From JBFMCC01 sp034435275 (GTDB lineage Bacteria; Chloroflexota; Anaerolineae; Anaerolineales; Villigracilaceae), in the NCBI GenBank assembly GCA_034435275.1, contig DAOTXP010000075.1, positions 1 through 56,499 on the forward strand: 56,499 nt of DNA, written 5' to 3'. Below the pieces are notes generated by a model, which worked only from the letters and a program-made list of their open reading frames with translations, was not told the origin of the DNA and ran no database searches. Positions 25,706 through 33,528 of the stretch are shown in pieces. The first letter of the stretch is position 1; each line of letters starts with the position of its first letter. Made by a program: the position numbers and the translations under genes.

Positions 25706-26308
25706 TCACACGCCGAATAGTTTTTTGAGGATCGGCCTCGCCGCCAAAACCGCCCGTGCCCTGTGGCTCAGGCGGTTTTTTTCATCCATGCTGAGTTCGG
25801 CCATGGTCAAACCTAATTCTTGCAAAAGAAAGATTGGGTCATAGCCGAAGCCGCCTGTGCCGCGCTCCTCGGGGATGATTTCGCCGGGACAACTGCCTTC
25901 AGCCAGCTCCACACCCCCTTGTGGTGCGGCTATGGCGACCGTGGCGCGGAAGCGGGCCGTCCAGGGACGTGGCTGGCCGCGCAGATTTTGCAAAAGCTGG
26001 GCGCGGCGGTCGGCGTCCGAGGCGCCCGGCTTGAGCGAGTAGCGGGCAGAATGCAGACCGGGCGCGCCGCCCAGCGCGTCCACTTCGAGGCCTGAATCGT
26101 CGGCGAGTGAAATCCGTCCGCTGGCGCGGGCAAAGGCGACGGCTTTCTTGGCCGCGTTTTCGGCGTAGGTCTGTCCGTCCTCTTCCACCTCGAGTGTCAG
26201 GTTAATCTGTGAGGGTGTCACGAGTTCACAGCCAATATCCGCCAGCAGGGCCTGAATTTCAATGACTTTGCCTCTATTGTTAGTCGCAATCAATAACTGC
26301 TTCTTCAC
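25706..26308 (-). CDS. rdgB: RdgB/HAM1 family non-canonical purine NTP pyrophosphatase
   Basis: The protein has 200 residues from GTG 26308, chosen because TNNRGK then falls at the normal N-terminal position and GAGGA lies ~10 bases upstream; the longer frame overlaps queG. Family motifs include ADDSGLEVDALGGAPGLHSARY, split here around residue 70-90, and GFGYDPIF near the C-terminus. The enzyme hydrolyses ITP, dITP and XTP to monophosphates, cleaning the nucleotide pool. It is the last gene of a minus-strand run with queG, 19 bases downstream of it. Confidence 0.92.
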   Translation of the reverse strand: MKKQLLIATNNRGKVIEIQALLADIGCELVTPSQINLTLEVEEDGQTYAENAAKKAVAFARASGRISLADDSGLEVDALGGAPGLHSARYSLKPGASDADRRAQLLQNLRGQPRPWTARFRATVAIAAPQGGVELAEGSCPGEIIPEERGTGGFGYDPIFLLQELGLTMAELSMDEKNRLSHRARAVLAARPILKKLFGV

Positions 26309-26327
26309 TTCACACTCTTCCTCTTTG

Positions 26328-27398
26328 CTAATTTGCTCTCTTATTAATCTGTTTGATCGCCCACGTTGCGGGCTCACGGACAAGAGCCTCAGGATCATCA
26401 AGGGCTTTTTCCAAAGCAGGCAGGGCAGACGAATCACCGGTATTTCCCAGTGCGATGACCGCATTTCTTACCAGCCCGCGCCGTTTGGCGCGTCTGAGCG
26501 GAGAATCCCGGAACTGCCGGTTGAAGGTTGCTGGAGTCAGTTCGAGGATTTGGATCAGGTCCGGGTGCCGCGACCCGCTTCGAGCGTGGAAAGACGCGTC
26601 GCCTTCGGGCGCGGCGAATCGATTCCACGGACAGACCTGCTGGCAAATGTCACAGCCAAAGATCCAATCCTGCATCAGCGGACGCAGGTCTTTGGGAACG
26701 TCGTCTTTGAGTTCGATGGTGAGGTAGGAGATGCAACGGCGCGCGTCAAGTGTGCGATCGGGCAGGATGCATTGCGTGGGACAGGCATCGAGGCAACGGG
26801 TGCAGGTACCGCAATGGTCAGTCTCGAAAGGCGGATCGGGTTCGAGTTCGAGGTCAAGGAGGATTTCAGCCAATAGTAAGTAGGAACCGGCGCGGGGATT
26901 AATGAGGCAGGTGTTTTTACCAATCCATCCAAGACCGGCCCGCTGGGCGAGGTCGCGTTCGAGAATTGGACCGGTATCCGTGTACCAGCGGTGCGGCACC
27001 GGACCTCCGGCCTGCTCCTCGATAAACGCAATCAACGCTTTGAGCCTCTGCGGCAGGACAAGGTGATAGTCTTCGCCCCAAGCGTAGGAGGCGACACGGC
27101 CTCTCATCCGCGCTTCGACTTCGTTCGCTACGCTCTCTCCGCTCAGCGCGGCGGGGTGGTTGTAGGGTATCCCAAGGATGAGGATGGATTTGCACTCGGG
27201 CAGGATGAGGCGCGGGTCGGCGCGGCGCTGACGGGAGCGTTCGGCCGCGAGCCACGTCATCGAGCCATGCCGCCCCTCGGACAGCCAGCGCTCGAAAGTC
27301 GAGAGATGAGGCGGCGGGTCCGCAGTCGTCACACCGGCCAGGATAAACCCCAGCCGGTGCGCTTCGTCCTTGATGTTTTGTTCGAGGGATTCGGTCAC
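26328..27398 (-). CDS. queG: Epoxyqueuosine reductase (with C-terminal HEAT-like repeat)
   Basis: The protein has 356 residues from GTG 27398, which begins one base after the stop of the upstream FW lipoprotein gene. Two [4Fe-4S] motifs are visible, CGTCTRCLDACP and CDICQQVCPWN, along with a RAGLGWIGKNT segment typical of QueG. The C-terminal ~50 residues resemble a PBS-lyase HEAT repeat (RNAVIALGNTGDSSALPALE). QueG is cobalamin-dependent and performs the last step of queuosine synthesis in tRNA. Its position behind surface lipoprotein genes has no obvious functional logic, so shared transcription may be incidental. Confidence 0.92.
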   Translation of the reverse strand: MTESLEQNIKDEAHRLGFILAGVTTADPPPHLSTFERWLSEGRHGSMTWLAAERSRQRRADPRLILPECKSILILGIPYNHPAALSGESVANEVEARMRGRVASYAWGEDYHLVLPQRLKALIAFIEEQAGGPVPHRWYTDTGPILERDLAQRAGLGWIGKNTCLINPRAGSYLLLAEILLDLELEPDPPFETDHCGTCTRCLDACPTQCILPDRTLDARRCISYLTIELKDDVPKDLRPLMQDWIFGCDICQQVCPWNRFAAPEGDASFHARSGSRHPDLIQILELTPATFNRQFRDSPLRRAKRRGLVRNAVIALGNTGDSSALPALEKALDDPEALVREPATWAIKQINKRAN

Positions 27399-27399
27399 A

Positions 27400-27987
27400 T
27401 TAACGGACGATGATAAACACGTAGATGTTCTTGCCGAAGGCGCTGCCGTTTGTATTGGCCATGCGCCAGTAGCTTCTGTATTCCCCGGCTTTGACGGGGG
27501 CTTTGAACTGGACCGATACTTCGACTTCCTCACCGGGAAAGACATCGGCAGTGAGCGGCTGGGCAACGCCGCCCATTTTCTCGCCGTAGGCGAAAACTAG
27601 GCTGTAACCCGCTCTCCAGATGCAGGTGCCGCTGTTCTTGATCTTCCAGGTCTTGACGAAGTCCTGGCCGGGCTGCATCTGGGTGCCGTCCGGCACGCTG
27701 ACATCCACCGTGAATGGATCGAACGTGGAATCGTCGCAGAGAGGCTGTGTGGCTGCCGGGTCAATGGTGGGGGCGAGGGTGGCAGTCGGCTCGGGGATGG
27801 GGGTTTCGGTTGGCTCTGCCGTGGGGGTGAAGGAGAGCGCGATCTGCGTGTATTCGGCTACGACGGTCTCGGCGGCAGCGGTGAAGATGGCGCCCACATC
27901 CATCGTTGGCGTGGCCGTGGTGGATTGTCCGCACGCGGCGATCATCATGGCGATACACGCAAGGATGGTAAGTAGTTTTACGTTCAT
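27400..27987 (-). CDS. FW (NBR1-Ig-like) domain lipoprotein, short form
   Basis: The protein has 195 residues. A lipoprotein signal peptide ends in IAAC (Cys ~19). A Thr/Pro-rich spacer (~50-80) is followed by one FW domain (~85-195) with VSVPDGT, FVKTWKIKNSGTC-type and PGEEVEVSVQFKAP segments and the closing YRSYWRM region. The second Trp of the C-T-W motif reads C-I-W. It is predicted to be membrane-anchored and to display one Ig-like domain outside. It is closest to the 28035 product in layout. Confidence 0.83.
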   Translation of the reverse strand: MNVKLLTILACIAMMIAACGQSTTATPTMDVGAIFTAAAETVVAEYTQIALSFTPTAEPTETPIPEPTATLAPTIDPAATQPLCDDSTFDPFTVDVSVPDGTQMQPGQDFVKTWKIKNSGTCIWRAGYSLVFAYGEKMGGVAQPLTADVFPGEEVEVSVQFKAPVKAGEYRSYWRMANTNGSAFGKNIYVFIIVR

Positions 27988-28034
27988 GAGGCCTCCACTT
28001 TTGAGGAACGGAAACGGCCTACCGGGGCAGGTTC

Positions 28035-28724
28035 CTATTTTTTCACCTTGATGATGACGCAGATGGCATACGGGCCGAAGACCGCGCCGCGGTCGTTCAC
28101 CATCTGCCAGCAGGAGGTATAGTTGCCTTCCTTGAGAGGCGCGGTCATGAGCATACCTACATCAGCGGTCTCACCGGGGTCAACGAAATCGTTTTTCTTT
28201 TTTATTTCATAACCCGGGCCATCCAACCGGTCGTCGCCGTACGCGTAGACCAGCTTGTAGCCCTCGTCCCAGGTGCAGGTGCCGGTGTTCTTGATGCGCC
28301 AGATTTTTTGGAAGTCGGCGCCGGGCTTCACGATGGTGCCGTCCGGAATGGTGATGTCTGCGATGAAAGTGAAGTTGTCGCACAGCGTCGCGGCCTGCGT
28401 TGCGAGAGGCGCGAGGGGCGTCGTGCCCGGCGTCCCCAGCGCGGCCGTGGGAAATGTCAGCGGAGTCCCAAGCCCGGGGGCAGTGGGAAATGCGGCCAGG
28501 GTCGCGGTGGGAGGCGGTGTGTCAGTCGGGAGGGGAGTCGGGGTGTAGGCAGCCACAGTCTGTGTGAAGGAGGCGGCCACTGTCTGCGCGGCGGCAGTGA
28601 AGATGGCGAACGTATCCACCTCGGTGGGGGTGGGCTCCTGTGATTGGCCGGGCATGCTGCAGGCAGACAAAGCAAGCAGGAAGATGAGGAAGATCGTCTG
28701 CCGGAAGAACCTGGGGGTTTGCAT
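28035..28724 (-). CDS. FW (NBR1-Ig-like) domain lipoprotein, short form
   Basis: The protein has 229 residues. ATG 28724 is supported by GGAGGAG 6-8 bases upstream. The signal peptide ends in the lipobox LSAC. A long Thr/Pro/Ala linker follows, then a C-terminal FW domain (~120-229) with ITIPDGT, FQKIWRIKNTGTCTW and VDPGETADVGMLMTAP. It has no further domain. The 47-base gap to the next FW gene, with its own GGAGG, suggests cotranscription through to queG and rdgB. Confidence 0.83.
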   Translation of the reverse strand: MQTPRFFRQTIFLIFLLALSACSMPGQSQEPTPTEVDTFAIFTAAAQTVAASFTQTVAAYTPTPLPTDTPPPTATLAAFPTAPGLGTPLTFPTAALGTPGTTPLAPLATQAATLCDNFTFIADITIPDGTIVKPGADFQKIWRIKNTGTCTWDEGYKLVYAYGDDRLDGPGYEIKKKNDFVDPGETADVGMLMTAPLKEGNYTSCWQMVNDRGAVFGPYAICVIIKVKK

Positions 28725-28766
28725 GAGAATCTCCTCCATGGATCGGTCACACGAATTGTTAACGTC

Positions 28767-28772
28767 ATTATA
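28767..28772 (-). promoter_or_regulatory. Perfect TATAAT box directly behind a perfect hairpin
   Basis: The minus-strand TATAAT begins one base after the hairpin at 28774-28810 and lies about 42 bases upstream of ATG 28724. The -35 position would fall inside the hairpin. Confidence 0.5.
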
Positions 28773-28773
28773 A

Positions 28774-28810
28774 CGCACTTGCCTCTCCTTCATCAGGAGA
28801 GGCAAGTGCG
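28774..28810 (-). terminator. Perfect 16-bp hairpin between FW genes
   Basis: Arms 28774-28789 and 28795-28810 pair perfectly, with a 5-base loop. It follows the stop of the 28827 gene. On the minus strand it is followed by TTATAATG rather than a U-run, so it may be a terminator with a weak tail or an operator overlapping the next promoter. Confidence 0.6.
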
Positions 28811-28826
28811 TAGAAAGTACCACAGC

Positions 28827-30062
28827 CTACGGTGTAGGGGTTGGCGTGGGTGTCTCGGTCGGTGTGGAAGTTGGTGTGGCGGTCGGCGAGGCCGTGAACG
28901 TGGCAGTGGGTGTGGGCGTATTGGTGGCGGGCGCGGAGCCCTGGCGGACGATGCGCGGCCAGACCCAGATGGCGAAATCCTTTTTCGGCGCGCCGTTGGC
29001 GAGCACGGTCAGGATGAACTTGACATTCTGCCCGGCCAGGCTGTTCAGGTTGATGTCCACTGTGTAGTATTTGCCTTCAAAGACCTCGTGCCACTGGCCA
29101 AGAGTCTTCACGTCACCGCTGCCGATCTGGTAATCGAGGCGGAAAATGACGTTGCAATCCGGCGCGTTGGCGCGGCAATTGACCAGTGCCTGGAAGCGGT
29201 CGCCGGTTTGGACGGCGAAGGCCGGATAGGTCCCCATGATGTAGCCGTTGTTCACATCCTTTGGATAGGTCATCAGCCCCGGGTTGTCCGCGTGCGAACC
29301 GTTCTCGATGTGCGGCGAATCGAGTTTGATTACATAGCCGTCGTTGTTGCCTTCGTTGCCCGGGCAAGGCAGGCTCTTGTTGCCGTTGCTCCAATCAGCC
29401 GAACAGTAATGGACGCTGAAGTCATATGCCACATAAGTGGGACCGCTGACGTTGATGTCCACCCAAAAGGCGGTATCGGCGGCGTTGCCGATGCCAAATA
29501 CACTGCCCGCGGCGTTGCGCAACTTCCAGTAGCCGCGATAGTGGCCGTCGGTGGAGGGCGCGGTCAGGTTGACCGACAGATCAATGGTCTGGCCGGGGCT
29601 GACCGCGGCGGGAAGGGCGGCGGCCGCGGGTCCATTCATCGAGTCACCGCTGATGAACACCAGCGCGTACGAGGTCGTCCAGGTGCAGGTGCCGATGTTT
29701 CTCAGCCGCCAGGTCTTCGTGAAGGACGCGCCGCGCCCGACCGCGGAGCCGTCCGTGTACGAAACGTCGGTGACGAAGGCGGCCCAGTCACAGCGAGTGA
29801 TCGGGGCAGGGGTGTTGGATGCAAATGTGGCCAGCGGCGTGGGGCTGTTCACGCCGGGGACCAAGGTAACGGTTGGCGTAGCCTGGCCCGGCGTGGAGGC
29901 CGCCTGGGTAGCCCTCGCTTCCAGCGTCTGCGCGGACTGGGTATAGAGCGCGTTGAGCGTCGCGGCCGGGTCGGGCTGTTCACTGCCCGGCAGATTGCAG
30001 GCCGCCTGCGCGGCCAGGATCGCGATGAGCGCCGCGGCAAGGAATAAACTGTTCTTTTTCAT
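28827..30062 (-). CDS. FW-domain lipoprotein with YDFV-type partner domain
   Basis: The protein has 411 residues from ATG 30062, with AGGAG at good distance. The lipobox is QAAC at ~20. After a Thr/Pro linker come an FW domain (~85-205: VSYTDGS, KTWRLRNIGTCTW, WVDINV) and a ~160-residue partner domain starting YDFSVHYC and ending IWVWPRIVRQ, the same pair found twice in the 412-3606 protein. The C-terminus is a ~35-residue Thr/Pro repeat tail (TPTPTATFTAS type). It is an outward-facing lipoprotein; the free Thr/Pro tail is odd because no domain follows it. Confidence 0.83.
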   Translation of the reverse strand: MKKNSLFLAAALIAILAAQAACNLPGSEQPDPAATLNALYTQSAQTLEARATQAASTPGQATPTVTLVPGVNSPTPLATFASNTPAPITRCDWAAFVTDVSYTDGSAVGRGASFTKTWRLRNIGTCTWTTSYALVFISGDSMNGPAAAALPAAVSPGQTIDLSVNLTAPSTDGHYRGYWKLRNAAGSVFGIGNAADTAFWVDINVSGPTYVAYDFSVHYCSADWSNGNKSLPCPGNEGNNDGYVIKLDSPHIENGSHADNPGLMTYPKDVNNGYIMGTYPAFAVQTGDRFQALVNCRANAPDCNVIFRLDYQIGSGDVKTLGQWHEVFEGKYYTVDINLNSLAGQNVKFILTVLANGAPKKDFAIWVWPRIVRQGSAPATNTPTPTATFTASPTATPTSTPTETPTPTPTP

Positions 30063-30128
30063 GGCAATTCTCCTGAATAAGGTCAATCCTCAATAGCAGA
30101 CGACGCCGTGGTTGCAAAGGTTCCTGTT

Positions 30129-30163
30129 CCAAAACAGCCGGGACTGAATCCCGGCTGTTTTGG
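30129..30163 (-). terminator. Strong intrinsic terminator, perfect 15-bp stem
   Basis: Arms 30129-30143 and 30149-30163 pair perfectly around a 5-base loop. The GC core is bordered by A/T tracts on both sides. It lies 7 bases after the stop of the 30171 gene. Confidence 0.75.
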
Positions 30164-30170
30164 TTTGAGG

Positions 30171-31091
30171 TTATTGACAATCGTAGAGGAAGGTCGCCCG
30201 TCCGAAGTCCAGCCCGGCCGGTTCCACGATTATGAAGGCGATCCAGCGCGGGTTGGTGGCCGAACCCAGGTGGATCGTCCAGGTGCGCGTGAATGTCTGT
30301 GAACCAGCCGCCTCGAACTCGACCGTCTTGATGCCGGACTCGTTCCCGTCACTTTGGTCCCAGCGATACTTGACCTCGATGGGCCCGTTCACGGTCAGGG
30401 TGGCATATACGGTGTAAGTCACATTGGTCGGGCAACCCGCCGCCGGGTCCCGCACGACGCTGTAAACGACCGAGGTGACGCCATAGTCGGGCTTGTCGCT
30501 GTCAGAGACTACCACGTCCACCCACACTGATTCGTCGTATTCGCCGACCCCGAAATCCACCCCATTGGGCGACTGGATGCGCCAGTAGCCGCGGTACGCG
30601 CCGGGCTCTGCGGGCGCGACCAGCACGATGGGAAGGGTGATGGTCTGCTCGGGGATGACAGTCTGCGGGAGATTGTAATAGTACGCGCCGCCCATCAAGT
30701 CGCCGCTCCAGAAGATGAACCTGTAGGTGGAATCCCAGGTACACGTGCCGCTGTTCTTGATGGTCCAGGTTTTTGTGAACGTTTCGCCGGGCTGAAGGAT
30801 CGTGCCATCCGGGACTGTCTCACCGAGCAGGCTCGCGCTCAAACAACCGGCATTGGGGCCGGTGTTCGCGGCCGGCGCAGACGTGGGGCTGGGCGCCGCG
30901 CTCGGGGCCGGGGACGCGGCTGGAGCCGCTTCCGTGATCTCCGGCGTGGACGTGGGCGCGGCGGCCTGCGTGTTCTGCGCCGCCACCGTCAGCGCCACCG
31001 CGGTGGCGACGGCCGAATCGTTGGCGCCGCACGCCGAGAGAACCAGCGAGAGGAGCACCAGCGCGGTTGGCATACTCAAATTGCGTCTCAT
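30171..31091 (-). CDS. FW-domain lipoprotein with VTSV-type second domain
   Basis: The protein has 306 residues. The lipobox is LSAC (Cys 21). An Ala/Pro/Thr linker precedes an FW domain (~85-195: ETVPDGT, KTWTIKNSGTCTW, WVDVVV). A C-terminal ~100-residue domain starts YGVTSVVYSV and ends DFGRATFLYDC; a related domain occurs in the neighbouring 31200 product. AAGGA precedes the start. The gene has its own TATAAT promoter and a strong terminator, so it forms a single-gene transcription unit. Confidence 0.83.
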   Translation of the reverse strand: MRRNLSMPTALVLLSLVLSACGANDSAVATAVALTVAAQNTQAAAPTSTPEITEAAPAASPAPSAAPSPTSAPAANTGPNAGCLSASLLGETVPDGTILQPGETFTKTWTIKNSGTCTWDSTYRFIFWSGDLMGGAYYYNLPQTVIPEQTITLPIVLVAPAEPGAYRGYWRIQSPNGVDFGVGEYDESVWVDVVVSDSDKPDYGVTSVVYSVVRDPAAGCPTNVTYTVYATLTVNGPIEVKYRWDQSDGNESGIKTVEFEAAGSQTFTRTWTIHLGSATNPRWIAFIIVEPAGLDFGRATFLYDCQ

Positions 31092-31130
31092 TCGGTTCCT
31101 TTCCAGACCTGTCTGAACAGGCCAGCGATT

Positions 31131-31136
31131 ATTATA
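31131..31136 (-). promoter_or_regulatory. Perfect TATAAT box just behind a terminator hairpin
   Basis: Minus-strand TATAAT lies 10 bases after the terminator stem at 31146-31170 and ~40 bases before ATG 31091. AAGGA lies in the leader. Confidence 0.5.
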
Positions 31137-31139
31137 CCG

Positions 31140-31170
31140 AAAAGACAGGCGCCCGGTCAGCGGGCGCCTG
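31140..31170 (-). terminator. Intrinsic terminator of the 31200 gene
   Basis: 10-bp GC stem (31146-31155 with 31161-31170), a 5-base loop, then TCTTTTC on the minus strand. Confidence 0.75.
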
Positions 31171-31199
31171 AGAGAAGGATGAGAGGGGTTGGACGGTCC

Positions 31200-32129
31200 C
31201 TACGGGGATGTACAGGCCGTGCTGAAATCTATTTTCCCAAAGTCCTGGTGGTTGGGGTCATCCACGTAGACGCCAACCCAGGTGGGCGTCCCTGCCCAGA
31301 CGGAGCCTCGACTCCAATCATAGTTCACAGATTGGGTACCGGCGGAGGCAAAGGTCAGGCTCTGCAAAGACCCGCCGCCCGGCACATCCTGGCGCGTCCA
31401 CTTGAAGGTGACCGTGCCAGCCCCATTGGCCGTGATGTTGGCAGTCACGCGCGGGCAATTGGTGTGGCCGGCGTCGCTCCACGTTCCGACGGAGTAGGTG
31501 ACGCTGGTGACCGCAAATATGCCGCCTCCGCCGCCAGTCACTTTGATTTCCACATAGAACTGGGAGAAGGTCACGCCGGCTGCGTTGCGCAGTTTCCAGT
31601 AGCCTTTATAGGTCCCGTTCGAGGCGGGCGCTTTCAGGTTGACGGAGATATCCACAGTCTGCCCGGGGTTGACGTTGCCGGTCAGCGCCTGGGCGGACGG
31701 GCCGCTCATCTGCTCGCCGCTGGAGAAGACCACCGCGTAGGATGTGGTCCAGGAACAGGTGCCGGTGTTTTTCAACCGCCAGGTCTTGACGAAGGCCTCA
31801 TTGGGATCCATTTCCGTGCCATCCTCGATGGTCACATCGTCAATGAATTGGGCCTTGTCGCATTCCTGGGTGGGCGGCTGGGTCGGTGGAATGGAGGTCG
31901 CGGTGGGCGGCAGGGTGGGCGGGGCGCCCGTGGTGGCTGTGGGCAATTGCGGCAGGCTGGTGGGCGTGTTCTGCGGCGCGGCTTGTGTCAATTGCGCCTC
32001 GACCGTTTGCGCGGCGGCTGTGAAGACGAAGTTCGGGTCTTCGGTGGCAGTACTCTGTGCATTCGGCAAGTTGCAGGCCGATAGCGCCAGGGTAAGGCAC
32101 ACAAAAAGAATCCAGATACGGGTTTTCAT
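31200..32129 (-). CDS. FW-domain lipoprotein with VTSV-type second domain
   Basis: The protein has 309 residues. The lipobox is LSAC (Cys 19). After a Pro/Thr linker the FW domain (~88-200) shows VTIEDGT, KTWRLKNTGTCSW and GYWKLRNAAGVTFSQFYVEI. A Gly run separates a ~105-residue C-terminal domain (FAVTSVTYSV to DFGKIDFSTAC) homologous to that of the 30171 product. It begins the row of five FW genes on this strand. GAGGAGAAGAGG in the leader provides a ribosome binding site. TACAAT at 32165-32170 is a possible -10. Confidence 0.83.
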   Translation of the reverse strand: MKTRIWILFVCLTLALSACNLPNAQSTATEDPNFVFTAAAQTVEAQLTQAAPQNTPTSLPQLPTATTGAPPTLPPTATSIPPTQPPTQECDKAQFIDDVTIEDGTEMDPNEAFVKTWRLKNTGTCSWTTSYAVVFSSGEQMSGPSAQALTGNVNPGQTVDISVNLKAPASNGTYKGYWKLRNAAGVTFSQFYVEIKVTGGGGGIFAVTSVTYSVGTWSDAGHTNCPRVTANITANGAGTVTFKWTRQDVPGGGSLQSLTFASAGTQSVNYDWSRGSVWAGTPTWVGVYVDDPNHQDFGKIDFSTACTSP

Positions 32130-32215
32130 AATGACACCTCTTCTCCTCTTTATCGATTGCCATAATTGTACTGCAAGGGTCTTGAAATTCCACCCTGCTT
32201 TAATCCTAAAACAAG

Positions 32216-32237
32216 GACAGGAGCGGATGCTCCTGTC
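32216..32237 (-). terminator. Terminator of the ABC importer operon
   Basis: 9-bp perfect stem (32216-32224 with 32229-32237) and a 4-base loop, followed by CTTGTTTTAG on the minus strand. It lies 8 bases after the permease stop. Confidence 0.65.
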
Positions 32238-32244
32238 ATCTTGG

Positions 32245-33504
32245 TCATTGCTTTTCGTAAGGCGTCCCGTCTGCGGCGGGCATTCTTACCCGTCCAATGA
32301 AACCTGCCAGCACGATCATCGTTGCGATGTAGGGGGCCATGCCCAAAAGTTCCGGGGCAACGCCGACTTGCAGGATAGAGAGTTTTTCCTGCCACGAGTC
32401 GAAAAAGCCGAAAATTAAAGCGCCGAGGAACGCTCCGCCGGGATTCCAATTGCCGAAAATCATGGCCGCCAGACCAAGGAATCCCTTACCAGCGCTCATG
32501 CCCTCGTTGAACCGTCCCGCCGCTCCAATGCTCATATACGCCCCGGCCAGCCCGGCAATCGCGCCGCTAATCAGGACACTGATATAACGTGTGCGAAAAA
32601 CGTTGATGCCGAGCGTATCGGCGGCTTTGGGATGTTCGCCTACCGCCCGCACGCGCAGGCCCCATTTTGTGCTGTACATGAGGATGTGCGTGATGATCAG
32701 CAACGCAAAAAGGGTGTAGATGATGGGACTTTGATTGAACAGGATTGGGCCGATCACCGGGATCTTCCACAGGAATGGGATGGGCAGGGCGGCAATCGCC
32801 GGTCCGGGCGAATTCAGTTCCGTGGTTTTTTCGAGGACCGCGCGGTGCACGTAACTGGATACACCCAGAGAAAGGATGATAATGCCCGTGCCGCTCACGA
32901 TCTGGTTGATACGATATTTGATGCAAAGCACGGCATGCAGAACGGCCATGAGCATGCCCGCCGCCATGCCGCCTAACACGCCGTAGAACATGTTGTCGGT
33001 CACGCTGGCAACGATGACGGAAACGAACGCGCCCATGAGGATCATGCCTTCGATGCCGATGTTGACCACGCCGGAGCGTTCGCTGTGGATCCCGCTTAGC
33101 GCGGCCAGGGCGATCGGCGTTGCGCGCACCACACTGCTGACCAGCATCCCGGTCAGGTTCAGCGATTTGTCCCGCGTGGCCCAGACGAGGAAGGCGAAGA
33201 TGCCAAGCCCGATCATGGTCGAGATGATTGGGGTCAGGTTTTTAAATTCCTTCACCAGCAGGGCAATGCCCGCGAGAGCGATCAATATGCCGAGCACCCA
33301 TAATGTAACTGTGGTGGGGAGGACGAGATCGGGAGCGGGGATCTTTACCCGCGCCCGCTCGCTGGTCAGCACAAATGTGGACTGCAGACCGAGAGTATCC
33401 TTGGCCAGGAAAAACACCAGAATTGCCTCGGCAAAAAGAAACAGCGGAGCGGCGAAGTCCTTCCATGTGCGTATTTTGGGCGAAGTTAATACTGCCTGTG
33501 CCAT
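32245..33504 (-). CDS. BMP-type ABC importer permease (second subunit)
   Basis: The protein has 419 residues. It belongs to the branched-chain/ribose-type permease family (BPD_transp_2), with about ten membrane spans and the segment SGIHSERSGVVNIGIEGMILMGAF, here given only as its flanks, which is characteristic of NupQ/YufQ-like nucleoside permeases. ALRVRAVGEHPKAAD-like sequence marks the ATPase-coupling loop (GLRVRAVGEHPKAADTLG). GGAGA precedes ATG. It pairs with the 33529 product to form the channel. The substrate is likely a nucleoside, by family. Confidence 0.87.
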   Translation of the reverse strand: MAQAVLTSPKIRTWKDFAAPLFLFAEAILVFFLAKDTLGLQSTFVLTSERARVKIPAPDLVLPTTVTLWVLGILIALAGIALLVKEFKNLTPIISTMIGLGIFAFLVWATRDKSLNLTGMLVSSVVRATPIALAALSGIHSERSGVVNIGIEGMILMGAFVSVIVASVTDNMFYGVLGGMAAGMLMAVLHAVLCIKYRINQIVSGTGIIILSLGVSSYVHRAVLEKTTELNSPGPAIAALPIPFLWKIPVIGPILFNQSPIIYTLFALLIITHILMYSTKWGLRVRAVGEHPKAADTLGINVFRTRYISVLISGAIAGLAGAYMSIGAAGRFNEGMSAGKGFLGLAAMIFGNWNPGGAFLGALIFGFFDSWQEKLSILQVGVAPELLGMAPYIATMIVLAGFIGRVRMPAADGTPYEKQ

Positions 33505-33528
33505 ATGGGTTCTCCAAACTTACTTTGA

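Noticed and set aside
28644..30047. 467-residue open frame antisense to an FW lipoprotein gene
   Set aside because: High GC keeps the opposite frame open. The translation is Arg/Gly/Val-rich without motifs, while the minus-strand frame has a signal peptide, an FW domain and a ribosome binding site.
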